A stretch of 6,410 bases of DNA from Thermoflexus sp. (GCA_028276215.1 JAPYWT010000150.1:1-6410), one strand, 5' to 3'; numbered from the stretch's first letter, positions 1-5,363 are shown. Numbers and translations are program-made. Notes: a model not told the origin generated them from the letters alone.

Positions 1-16
1 CGGGGAGGTCGCCCAT
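1..16 (-). CDS. Possible start of a gene running off the left edge (5 codons)
   Basis: On the minus strand an ATG at 16-14 opens a frame reading M-G-D-L-P to the window edge. It is preceded by GGAGGG six bases upstream, a good Shine-Dalgarno. Only five codons are visible, so no function can be given. A different minus-strand frame is also open from the edge back through about position 150, with ATGs at 59-57 and 53-51 (MLMGYGQKAK...), and could instead be the real downstream gene, but its ribosome site is poorly spaced. The region between contains a small 7-bp hairpin (48-54 with 59-65). Confidence 0.35.
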
Positions 17-98
17 AGAAGTCCCTCCAGTTTGGCTTTTTGACCATAGCCCATCAGCATGGGCTCATAGCCGCCTCCGCGGCCCGGAGAGAAGATGA

Positions 99-135
99 TT
101 TTTCGCTGCGGCGGTTTCGCCGCCGCAGCGAAAAA
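99..135 (-). terminator. Strong hairpin just after the SPFH gene, possible terminator
   Basis: Bases 99-114 and 120-135 are perfect 16-bp inverted repeats (T5, CGCTGCGGCGG, then the reverse complement and A5) around a 5-base loop. The hairpin begins about 13 bases after the SPFH stop codon in the direction of transcription. The T and A runs are inside the stem, so the minus-strand RNA has A residues, not a U tract, after the stem. It may therefore be a 3'-end stabiliser or factor-dependent stop instead of a classic intrinsic terminator. Confidence 0.45.
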
Positions 136-148
136 TATTTTTCTTTCG

Positions 149-1192
149 CTATCCGCCCCGCAGTTCCTTCAGTTTCGCCTCCCACTTGGCGTAGAGTTTC
201 TGGTAGGTGGCCTCGGAGATGGCCCCGCTGGCCAACTGGGCATCCAGGTTGTCCAGCAGCGCCTGAACCTCCTCGGCTGTCTGCGGGGTCTTGGGGGCCG
301 CTGGTGCCGCGGCAGCGGGTTCGGCGGGCTGGGCGGGCTTCTGCATAGCCTGGGCCATCATCTGGGCCATGGTGATGCCCATCGCCGCGCCGGCCCCCAG
401 GCCGACCCCGGCGCCGGTCAGGCCGCCGGCACCGCCCTGCTGGGCCGCTTCCCGCATCCCCAGCGCCGCCTGGTACTTCAGGTAGGCGTCCATATCGCCG
501 ATGGCGCCCATCGCGGCCGCCTGGTCAATCGCCTTGGCCGTCTCCTCCGTCGGGCTGATGGATTCAATGTAGACGGACTTGAGGAGCAGCCCCCGCGCGG
601 CGAAATCGGGCTCCGCTTTGGCCGTCACGCCCGCGGCCAGTTCCTCCACCATCGCCGGGATGTCCAGGATGGAGCGGCCCAACTCCCCCAGCAGGTCGGT
701 CAGTTTGGTGATGATGATGCTGCGCAGGAACCGTTCAATGTCGGCCGTCCGGTAGAGCCGCTGCGCGCCGACAATCTGGTTGACGAAGAGTTGGGGGTCG
801 CTGACCTGCATGGCGAACGTCCCGAACGCCCGCAGGCGGGCCATCCGCAGGACGGCATCCCGGATGGTGATGGGCTCCGGCGTCCCCCACTTCAGGTCCA
901 GAAACTCCCTCGTGGAGACGAAGTAGACTTCCGCTTTGAAGGGAGTCTCGCCGGAGAACGCCTTGCCGATGAGGTTCACCAGCAGGGGGATGTTCGCCGT
1001 GGTGATGGTGTGCCGCCCCGGCCCGAAGACGTCCAGGGCCTTCCCGTCCCGGAAGAAAACGGCGGCCTGGCTCTCCCGGACGATGACCTGGGAGCCGATG
1101 CGGAAGTCCCCGGAGCCCTGTTCCGGAAAACGCCGGACGATGTCGCCGGCCATCTCGTCGGGCAGTTCAATGATGTCAAAGATTCTTGCCAT
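149..1192 (-). CDS. SPFH/Band 7 protein, YdjI-like, with SHOCT-like C-terminus
   Basis: A 347-residue protein of the SPFH (stomatin/prohibitin/flotillin/HflK-C) superfamily, closest in layout to the YdjI or 'virion core protein-like' branch. SPFH proteins form oligomeric scaffolds at membranes, and YdjI-type members work with phage-shock envelope-stress systems. The core lies at about 27-230 and includes ESQAAVFFRDGK, FGPGRHTITTANIPLL and the EISPTEE-like segment near 210-217. No N-terminal membrane anchor is visible, as usual for this branch. A Gly/Ala/Met-rich stretch (253-283) and an Ala/Pro linker (286-302) follow. The last 40 residues (VQALLDNLDAQLASGAISE...) resemble a SHOCT-type helical pair; many relatives have a zinc ribbon there instead. 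I chose ATG 1192 because AGGAGG sits four bases upstream; an in-frame GTG at 1207 lies upstream of that site and would make it part of the gene. It follows the helical-protein gene by 38 bases. Family call is firm; the cellular role is inferred. Confidence 0.9.
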   Translation of the reverse strand: MARIFDIIELPDEMAGDIVRRFPEQGSGDFRIGSQVIVRESQAAVFFRDGKALDVFGPGRHTITTANIPLLVNLIGKAFSGETPFKAEVYFVSTREFLDLKWGTPEPITIRDAVLRMARLRAFGTFAMQVSDPQLFVNQIVGAQRLYRTADIERFLRSIIITKLTDLLGELGRSILDIPAMVEELAAGVTAKAEPDFAARGLLLKSVYIESISPTEETAKAIDQAAAMGAIGDMDAYLKYQAALGMREAAQQGGAGGLTGAGVGLGAGAAMGITMAQMMAQAMQKPAQPAEPAAAAPAAPKTPQTAEEVQALLDNLDAQLASGAISEATYQKLYAKWEAKLKELRGG

Positions 1193-1204
1193 TGTTCCTC
1201 CTCT

Positions 1205-1230
1205 CACGCTTCACGTTTCACGCTTTACGC
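1205..1230 (-). repeat. Heptamer tandem repeat in the gap before the SPFH gene
   Basis: On the plus strand the gap reads CACGCTT-CACGTTT-CACGCTT-TACGC, three full heptamers and a partial one. It fills most of the 38-base gap between the helical-protein stop (1231) and the SPFH ribosome site (1202-1197). The transcribed strand is rich in CGTGAA units. It could be a slipped-strand repeat, a protein-binding site or simply spacer; nothing shows which. Confidence 0.6.
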
Positions 1231-1761
1231 CTACTGGCTGGGCTGGGTGCCCAGGATGATCTCTTCCCGCATGCTGAAGGTATCGTTGGCCTCCGCGCAG
1301 ATGCTCTGGACGGCGCGCAGCGCGTCGGCCAGCCCCTCACCGCTGGGAATGGCGGTCTCCAGGGTATCCAGCGCCGCCGAGAGTCGGTCCCCGTACTCCA
1401 GGAGTTGGTGGTCAAAGTCGTAGAGGCGGTCCAGTTCCTCCTCCCGGATGCGGGTGGCGTCAAAGAGGCCGCTGTAGCCATAGGTGGCCCGCCGGACCCG
1501 GTCTATGAAGGTCTGGAGTTGGGTGACCGCCACGCCCAGGTCGTCCAGGTATTCCAGGCGTCCGGCGCTGATGAGTTGCCGCTGGAGGCCCTGCATTCGG
1601 CGGCGCTGGGCTTCCATCCGGGTGACCACCGCCTGGCGCAGGAGTTTGTCGGACTCCCGGCGCATTTCCTTTTCTTTGTAGCCCTTGTATCCGGGGATCT
1701 GGCCCAGCAACTTCTCCAGCCCGGTGCGGGCATCGCTGACTCGCTTGTACAGGTCGGTCAT
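1231..1761 (-). CDS. Helical protein with IPGYKGY motif, unknown function
   Basis: A 176-residue protein with no signal peptide or membrane segment. It is strongly charged and almost entirely predicted helix by eye, with heptad-like spacing at about 40-92 and 105-135 suggesting coiled coils. The N-terminal region has an IPGYKGYKEKEMRRESDKLLR block (22-42), a pattern I associate with uncharacterised proteins encoded beside SPFH genes; this is recollection, not a search. ATG 1761 is preceded by AAAGGAGAT about ten bases upstream. It sits directly upstream of the SPFH gene, 38 bases apart, so the two are very likely co-expressed. Its size and all-helical character invite comparison with PspA/IM30 coiled-coil proteins, but I see no sequence motif proving that relation. 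LemA is also unlikely, as the N-terminal membrane helix is absent. Confidence 0.8.
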   Translation of the reverse strand: MTDLYKRVSDARTGLEKLLGQIPGYKGYKEKEMRRESDKLLRQAVVTRMEAQRRRMQGLQRQLISAGRLEYLDDLGVAVTQLQTFIDRVRRATYGYSGLFDATRIREEELDRLYDFDHQLLEYGDRLSAALDTLETAIPSGEGLADALRAVQSICAEANDTFSMREEIILGTQPSQ

Positions 1762-1820
1762 GGTCTACTATCTCCTTTCATTGACAATGTTTAATGTGGT
1801 ACGGTCGCGACTATGATGCC

Positions 1821-1902
1821 GCCTAACAGCGCTGTCCCCTATTTCATCATCCAGCCTTTCCGGCCCAACCCGCATCCATATGGGATCGCCGTCGCTTTAG
1901 GC
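1821..1902 (-). repeat. Inverted repeat with attC-like ends
   Basis: Read on the minus strand, the element starts GCCTAAAGCG and ends CGCTGTTAGGC, 82 bases in total, beginning 22 bases after the methyltransferase stop. The right end GTTAGGC matches the integron core GTTRRRY, and the left end matches RYYYAAC except at its last base. The arms pair over 6 bp, a bulged G and 4 more bp. Size and position after the last gene's stop fit an integron cassette attC, but inner L boxes are not clear and the matching core at the other end of the segment was not found. Confidence 0.3.
1847..1856. repeat. 10-bp direct repeat, copy 1
   Basis: TCATCCAGCC here is identical to bases 3832-3841. The two copies bracket the restriction-modification segment. 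It could be a target duplication or microhomology used in insertion, or chance. Confidence 0.35.
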
Positions 1903-1924
1903 CTGCGTTCGTGCCTTTCTTCTG

Positions 1925-2842
1925 CTAAACATCATCAAGCTCAAATAGTGGCCGTTGAGCCAGAAAGGCCCCGATACGCTGGTTTGACAGTGCCACATAG
2001 TCAGGGTTAATATCGTAGCCTACAAAAGCGCGACCTGTTTTTAGAGCTGCTATCGCTGTCGTGCCGCTGCCGATGAACGGGTCAAGAACTACTTCACCTT
2101 CAAAAGTGTAAAGCTGAATGAGCCGATACGGCAATTCTACAGGAAAGGGTGCAGGATGACCAACCTTGGTGGCTGGTTCAGCGGGAAATCGCCAGACACT
2201 TTTGGTAAACTCAAGAAATTCGTCACGGCTTATGGTTGGTGTGCGCCCAAAAGGATTGGGGCGAGAGAAATTTTGCTTGCAGAAGACAAGAATGTATTCG
2301 TGGGTATCCCGTAGCGTGGGGTTTTGGGGCGAGCACCAACTCCCCCAAGCCGTTGACGGACTGGCGCTGGATGCTTTATCCCAAATGATTTCCCCCCTCA
2401 TCAAAAAACCCAATTCCAACATATCTTGTATGACGAAGGCATGGAGAGGCAAATAGGGACGACGTCCCAAATTTGCCAGGTTGATGCAAGCCCGTCCTCC
2501 CGGCACCAGCACCCGATAGACTTCAGCCATAACCCGCTTCAGGAAGGCACGATATTCGTCCAGAGTCAGGTTATCATCGTACTCCTTGCCCACATTGTAG
2601 GGGGGCGATGTAACCATTAAGTGAACGGAGCAATCGGGCAACTCCTCCATCCGCTCGGAACTCTTACAGAAAATCTGGTTGACGCAATCTGGTGGTAGGG
2701 GCATTTCCCGGTAAGCCACGGGCTTTTCCTTTGGCAATCCCTCATAAAGCCGACGGCTGTAGAAAGGTGTGGAATCATGAGCAATACGGGCCGGGATACC
2801 AAAGGAACTTGTGGTCGTTTTCCGCCGCCGATTTTCCGCCAT
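1925..2842 (-). CDS. Type II DNA (cytosine-N4) methyltransferase, beta class
   Basis: A 305-residue site-specific DNA methyltransferase of the N6/N4 family, using S-adenosylmethionine to methylate an exocyclic amino group and so protect host sites. The catalytic motif IV TSPPYNVGKEY is at 78-88; the motif X region HPAPFPVELPYRLIQLY is at 229-245 and the SAM-binding motif I DPFIGSGTT at 254-262, followed by GYDIN at 275-279. Motif IV before X and I is the beta-class order, and S/T-PPY favours N4-cytosine over N6-adenine. The block ending in TLRDTHEYILVF (176-187) is typical of the family. I prefer ATG 2842 to the in-frame TTG 2848 because GGAGG lies ten bases upstream of the ATG but only four from the TTG. 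It begins two bases after the endonuclease stop, so translation is probably coupled. All main motifs look intact, suggesting an active enzyme; the target sequence cannot be read from the protein. Confidence 0.93.
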   Translation of the reverse strand: MAENRRRKTTTSSFGIPARIAHDSTPFYSRRLYEGLPKEKPVAYREMPLPPDCVNQIFCKSSERMEELPDCSVHLMVTSPPYNVGKEYDDNLTLDEYRAFLKRVMAEVYRVLVPGGRACINLANLGRRPYLPLHAFVIQDMLELGFLMRGEIIWDKASSASPSTAWGSWCSPQNPTLRDTHEYILVFCKQNFSRPNPFGRTPTISRDEFLEFTKSVWRFPAEPATKVGHPAPFPVELPYRLIQLYTFEGEVVLDPFIGSGTTAIAALKTGRAFVGYDINPDYVALSNQRIGAFLAQRPLFELDDV

Positions 2843-2844
2843 CC

Positions 2845-3711
2845 TCAAAGCACCTCCCTGAGGGCTTCTAAGAAACAGCGCGCTTTGTCCAGAGGGGCAC
2901 TTTCTCGCGACGCCGTCTCAAGCAACTTCCCCAGTTGTTCCAGAGGGAGATAGCCACTGAAAAATTGCGACCGTTGTGCCAACCAAGAAGACAAAGTCGT
3001 ATATGCTTCATCAGGGCTATCCCATCGCACGAACCCTTCAAATTTAGTCCGCTTCAGGCTATCTTTCCCCTCTAAAGGTTGGGGATTAACAGAGATGAAA
3101 CCTTGCATAATACCTATACGCTTACACCCGTCAATCTGAGTTTGATAATCGTCAGGGATGGGGGTATTACAAAGAACGAAGAAAGCCCCGCCAAAACCTT
3201 TGCCGCGTACTTCTATGGCTTTGCCTAAGGCCTTCAGTACTGTGTCACTTCGCTGCACACTGGGACGTCCTTGGTGTGTTTGGAAATTGCCTGCGCAAAC
3301 AATTTCGCCCGACGCTGGCTTCCATTCCCAGTTCCAGGCTATGGACATCTTGACTTCTATAATGGCGATAACGGCTTTAGGGTCAACCCTTTGAGACTTC
3401 TGTGGGGTTCGGCAAATGATCAGGTCAGCGGCTCGCTGTCCGAAAAGTCCCCATTCTCGTATAATGGCCCCTCGCACTACATAAAGGCCCAATTTCTCCA
3501 CAATGGGCCTCAAAAACTTTTCCGCCCACTTTTCTGTGAACTCGCCAACCCATGGGTTGCGAGCTTGCATAACCTGGCCTTCCCCTTTGACTCTTTTGGG
3601 TAGGTAGAAAAAGCGTCTGTCCCCCACACGGTAGAAAAGTTGCTCTGGTTTAGCCTTATGCTCGTTAAATACCCATGAGAAAAACTCCCTTTCTGCTTCC
3701 TTTGTCCACAT
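2845..3711 (-). CDS. Probable type II restriction endonuclease, PD-(D/E)xK fold
   Basis: A 288-residue protein that I assign as the nuclease partner of the adjoining methyltransferase. The sequence shows a PD-(D/E)xK-like core: hydrophobic strand with D96 in RAADLIIC, then a strand VIAIIEVK with E119 and K121, which would coordinate Mg2+ for cleavage of unmethylated sites. Glutamates at 58-64 (EFTEKWAEK) on a preceding helix could complete the site. The rest is mixed alpha/beta with no membrane segment, and I do not recognise a named restriction family. ATG 3711 is preceded by GGGAG and AAGG and starts MWTKEAEREF. It is followed by the methyltransferase after two bases. With the nuclease gene first in the order, protection would depend on methylation becoming established early, and no separate C-protein gene is seen. 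The role rests on the motif plus the neighbour; another DNA nuclease is possible but less likely. Confidence 0.75.
   Translation of the reverse strand: MWTKEAEREFFSWVFNEHKAKPEQLFYRVGDRRFFYLPKRVKGEGQVMQARNPWVGEFTEKWAEKFLRPIVEKLGLYVVRGAIIREWGLFGQRAADLIICRTPQKSQRVDPKAVIAIIEVKMSIAWNWEWKPASGEIVCAGNFQTHQGRPSVQRSDTVLKALGKAIEVRGKGFGGAFFVLCNTPIPDDYQTQIDGCKRIGIMQGFISVNPQPLEGKDSLKRTKFEGFVRWDSPDEAYTTLSSWLAQRSQFFSGYLPLEQLGKLLETASRESAPLDKARCFLEALREVL
2853..2857 (-). promoter_or_regulatory. Ribosome binding site of the methyltransferase gene
   Basis: GGAGG on the minus strand lies inside the last codons of the endonuclease gene, ten bases before ATG 2842 and four before TTG 2848. It decides in favour of the ATG start and ties methyltransferase translation to passage of ribosomes over the endonuclease gene. 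Confidence 0.6.
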
Positions 3712-3757
3712 TCGCCTTCACTCCCTCTGCTTCTTTTGCATATGTGGTGGGGAACTC

Positions 3758-3835
3758 TTACAGCGGCACCCGGTTTGACAATACGGCTCTGATTTTCAAC
3801 GATTGCGCTCTCTCACGTCTGAGTAGAAACCTCAT
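3758..3835 (-). pseudogene. Possible remnant of a DUF5615 toxin gene
   Basis: An ATG at 3835 overlaps the TGA stop of the DUF433 gene as ATGA, just where a DUF5615 partner normally starts. The frame reads MRFLL and then RRERAQSLK..., ending at TAA 3758 after 25 codons. MRFLLDE is the usual start of DUF5615 PIN-like nucleases, with the aspartate being a likely metal ligand; here similarity stops before it. Skipping one A after the fifth codon would give MRFLLD, then a stop eight codons later, so a frameshift and decay is one option and replacement by the incoming restriction-modification DNA another. The match is only five residues, so chance is not excluded. The rest of 3712-3757 holds the endonuclease ribosome site. 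Confidence 0.4.
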
Positions 3836-3841
3836 CCAGCC
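3832..3841. repeat. 10-bp direct repeat, copy 2
   Basis: TCATCCAGCC spans the last codons and stop of the orphan DUF433 gene and matches 1847-1856 exactly. See copy 1; it marks the upstream edge of the restriction-modification segment. Confidence 0.35.
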
Positions 3842-4083
3842 ACCACCTCTGCCAGGGGAATGATCCTCTCTTCCATCATCCAGGCGGCATATCCGAGGGC
3901 CTGATAGATGTCCTCCGGCTCCAGTTCGGGCCACTCCCGCAGAATATCCTCTATGCTCATCCCCGAACTCAGGTAACTGAGAATAGAGGCCACGGGAATC
4001 CTCAGCCCACGGATGCACGGTTTACCAAAGCATTTATCCGGGTTCAAGGTAATCCGGTCAAACCGGTAGTGGCGAATCTCCAT
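3832..4083 (-). CDS. DUF433 antitoxin-like protein (orphan)
   Basis: An 83-residue DUF433 (COG2442) protein. The family is small, with a helix-turn-helix-like core, and is commonly encoded just upstream of a DUF5615 PIN-like nuclease, the pair being regarded as a VapBC-like toxin-antitoxin. Diagnostic features are GKPCIRGLRIPV (20-31), SGMSIEDILREWPELEPEDI (40-59) and QALGYAA (61-67), ending near ERIIPL. It is full length for the core and lacks the C-terminal tail present in the other DUF433 gene here. ATG 4083 is preceded by GGGGGGAG and starts eight bases after the zinc-ribbon gene stop, so it is probably co-transcribed with it. The frame is open for 65 further codons upstream, but those lie in the zinc-ribbon gene. 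No intact toxin follows: only a short MRFLL-starting frame, then the endonuclease. It may be a degenerate antitoxin or retained for another role such as DNA binding. Confidence 0.85.
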   Translation of the reverse strand: MEIRHYRFDRITLNPDKCFGKPCIRGLRIPVASILSYLSSGMSIEDILREWPELEPEDIYQALGYAAWMMEERIIPLAEVVAG

Positions 4084-4091
4084 ACTCCCCC

Positions 4092-4592
4092 CTACAAAAA
4101 TATCTCCGTCCCGCAGTACGGGCATCGGACCACGCCCTTGCCCGCCAGTTCCAGTTCGCCTCCACAGTGGGGGCACTTGTTGGTGCGCATCTGCGCCGCA
4201 TCCACGGAGATGAGATCGCCCTGATCCCAGTTGATGTAGCCGGTAAAGAGCCCTTTGTTGACCAGGTCGTAGACCCACTCCTTGACGGTGTCCCGGCTGA
4301 CCCGGAGTTCCAGGGCGGCCTCGGCGATGTTGACCCGTCCCTGGGAGCGCACCATGCCCAGCAGTTTCTTCTGCTGCTCCACGACGGCCAGTTCCCGCGC
4401 CTCCTGCTGGGCCCGGAAGAGGATAAACGCCCCCACCGCGGCCATCGGAGCCCCTAACAGGGCCCCGAAGACCGCGCCCAGCACTCGCCCGCCCGTGGTC
4501 TGCGCGGAGGTCAGGCTGACCGCCGCAATGAGCAGGCAGAGGACAATGCCTCCGATTATGAGGATAACCCCCAACGTGCGTCCGGTATTCAT
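4092..4592 (-). CDS. Two-helix membrane protein with winged-helix-like region and zinc ribbon
   Basis: A 166-residue protein. It has two hydrophobic segments at about 7-28 and 36-59 with a short loop, then a charged helix (60-80), a winged-helix/PCI-like region (about 80-131; NIAEAALELRVSRDTVKEW as helix-turn-helix, GYINWDQGDLIS as wing) and a C-terminal zinc ribbon with C140-PH-C143 and C157-PY-C160. The soluble part is expected in the cytoplasm. The role is unknown. Similar mixes of zinc ribbon, membrane helices and helix-turn-helix occur beside SPFH and PspA-type genes, so a membrane adaptor or sensor for the SPFH protein is plausible. ATG 4592 is supported by GGAGAAGGAG just upstream; the 22 extra codons open before it overlap the DUF5615 gene and lack that support. 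It starts 22 bases after that gene's stop and ends eight bases before the orphan DUF433 gene. Confidence 0.82.
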   Translation of the reverse strand: MNTGRTLGVILIIGGIVLCLLIAAVSLTSAQTTGGRVLGAVFGALLGAPMAAVGAFILFRAQQEARELAVVEQQKKLLGMVRSQGRVNIAEAALELRVSRDTVKEWVYDLVNKGLFTGYINWDQGDLISVDAAQMRTNKCPHCGGELELAGKGVVRCPYCGTEIFL

Positions 4593-4614
4593 AGAACTTC
4601 TCCTTCTCCTTTCA

Positions 4615-4944
4615 TCACAATGGTAAATACAAGGCCTGATCCTGGAACTCCTCCGCAATCACCTCCCCTATGCTGACCCCCGGGCGCAGCCAGAAAACTC
4701 CCGGTACATGCCGGCCAGCCTCAAAATGGGCCTTCAGGTACCCAGGAAGAGTACGCCGGTTCTCTGTAACCAGGATATAGCCGTTCTCCTCAATCCAGAC
4801 CAGGATGTCGGGATCGGAAGTCCCGGCCGGCGGTGCCCCGGGGTCGCCTACAGCCAGTACCTCAATACGGAAATCCCGCCGTAGCAACTGGCGCTGGACA
4901 GCCCGGGGAATATGCTCGTCCAGCAAGTATCGGGGCCGGGCCAT
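4615..4944 (-). CDS. DUF5615 PIN-like nuclease, toxin candidate
   Basis: A 109-residue protein of the DUF5615 family (COG4634), predicted PIN-fold nucleases and toxin components of DUF433-DUF5615 pairs; PIN toxins usually cut RNA using a metal held by acidic residues. The typical start is seen as PRYLLDEHIP with D9 and E10, then SDPDILVW with D44 and D46, and the strand YILVTENRRTLPGYL with E61/N62 at the position where other members have TNDxDF. Length is normal for the family, and the candidate acidic residues are present, so it could be active. ATG 4944 shares its A with the TGA stop of the upstream DUF433 gene (TGATG), a tight translational coupling characteristic of such pairs. Toxin activity itself is family inference. 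Confidence 0.87.
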   Translation of the reverse strand: MARPRYLLDEHIPRAVQRQLLRRDFRIEVLAVGDPGAPPAGTSDPDILVWIEENGYILVTENRRTLPGYLKAHFEAGRHVPGVFWLRPGVSIGEVIAEEFQDQALYLPL

Positions 4945-5300
4945 CAGACCACAACCGAAGTGGGATGTCCGATCGGCGCTTCCTGCAAAGATCGGCGCTG
5001 TTCAGCCATACGTCTCCTCAAGTCCTGCACAAACGGAGAGGGGTGCCGCTGTTGCTCCATCCAGGCCTCCTCCCCCAGTTGCCAGCATTCTCGCAGGTAC
5101 TGGTTAATCCGATCGGTGTTTTGCAGGTAGTATAAAATCGCCGCGTGAACCTGCTCCAGAGAAAGAGTTGGATACCGGAGTACAATCTCCTCCGGGCCAG
5201 CGCCCAGCAGATAATCCCGCAGGACAATTTCCAGCCCCACTCGCGTGCCCTTTATGCGAATCTCGCCAGAATCCAGGAACTCAAAATACTCCTGAAGCAC
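4944..5300 (-). CDS. DUF433 antitoxin-like protein with long C-terminal tail
   Basis: A 118-residue DUF433 protein, the likely antitoxin for the overlapping DUF5615 nuclease. The core is IRIKGTRVGLEIVLRDYLLG (14-33), PEEIVLRYPTLSLEQVHAAILYYLQN (36-61). Residues 62-118 form a charged extension (GEEAWMEQQRHPSP..., RRRMAEQRRSLQ) that may bind and block the toxin, as C-terminal tails do in VapB antitoxins; this is inferred. The start is GTG 5300, supported by a near-perfect GGAGGTGA just upstream, and the first residues MLQEYFEF precede the core as expected. It follows the DUF2207 gene by 63 bases. VapB-like antitoxins often repress their own operon, but I see no clear operator palindrome in that gap. 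Confidence 0.87.
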   Translation of the reverse strand: MLQEYFEFLDSGEIRIKGTRVGLEIVLRDYLLGAGPEEIVLRYPTLSLEQVHAAILYYLQNTDRINQYLRECWQLGEEAWMEQQRHPSPFVQDLRRRMAEQRRSLQEAPIGHPTSVVV

Positions 5301-5303
5301 CTT

Positions 5304-5311
5304 TCACCTCC
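5304..5311 (-). promoter_or_regulatory. Strong ribosome binding site of the DUF433-DUF5615 pair
   Basis: GGAGGTGA on the minus strand is a full match to the consensus anti-Shine-Dalgarno partner; its GGAGG part lies six bases before GTG 5300. It supports the non-ATG start and suggests strong antitoxin translation ahead of the coupled toxin. Confidence 0.7.
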
Positions 5312-5363
5312 GAAACCTGTGCTGTGAGTCCAAATCCATCTCGGGCCGCGACGGGCCAGCGGT

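Larger units (their letters stand above)
1762..1924. other. 163-base gap downstream of the methyltransferase
   Basis: No credible gene is seen. The gap holds an inverted repeat with attC-like ends (1821-1830 and 1893-1902), a perfect 10-bp palindrome ACAGCGCTGT (1826-1835), an 8-bp palindrome GTCGCGAC (1804-1811), one copy of a 10-bp direct repeat (1847-1856) and the ribosome site of the helical-protein gene. No convincing -35/-10 pair or U-tracted terminator was found, so the helical and SPFH genes may depend on upstream transcription. Confidence 0.6.
1857..3831. other. Restriction-modification segment, probably acquired
   Basis: This stretch carries only the endonuclease and methyltransferase genes plus flanks. 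Two sample 60-base lines counted within it gave about 50-53% GC, against 60-75% in two SPFH-gene lines. It separates genes that otherwise look like one membrane gene set, is edged by a 10-bp direct repeat, and starts where a DUF5615-type reading frame is cut. No transposase or integrase is present, so the route of entry is unknown and the limits are approximate. Confidence 0.45.

Noticed and set aside
95..1423. Long plus-strand open frame of 442 codons
   Set aside because: It lies opposite the SPFH gene and the helical-protein gene, whose protein families, starts and ribosome sites are convincing. Its own product is low-complexity and arises from GC-rich codon bias.
1186..1794. Plus-strand open frame of 202 codons
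   Set aside because: It mirrors the helical-protein gene on the opposite strand, has no recognisable domain and no good ribosome site.
3712..3831. Promoter for the endonuclease gene (TTGAAA and TTGTCA elements)
   Set aside because: No -10 hexamer of acceptable quality occurs at 16-18 bases from either element, so I do not call a promoter.
4593..4658. 22-codon N-terminal extension of the zinc-ribbon protein
   Set aside because: It overlaps the end of the DUF5615 gene, and the ATG at 4592 has a strong ribosome site directly upstream and starts at the membrane helix.
5304..5339. 11-codon frame (MDLDSQHRFRR) ending inside the DUF433 ribosome site
   Set aside because: It could be a leader peptide coupled to the next gene, but there is no ribosome site of its own and such a short frame is expected by chance.
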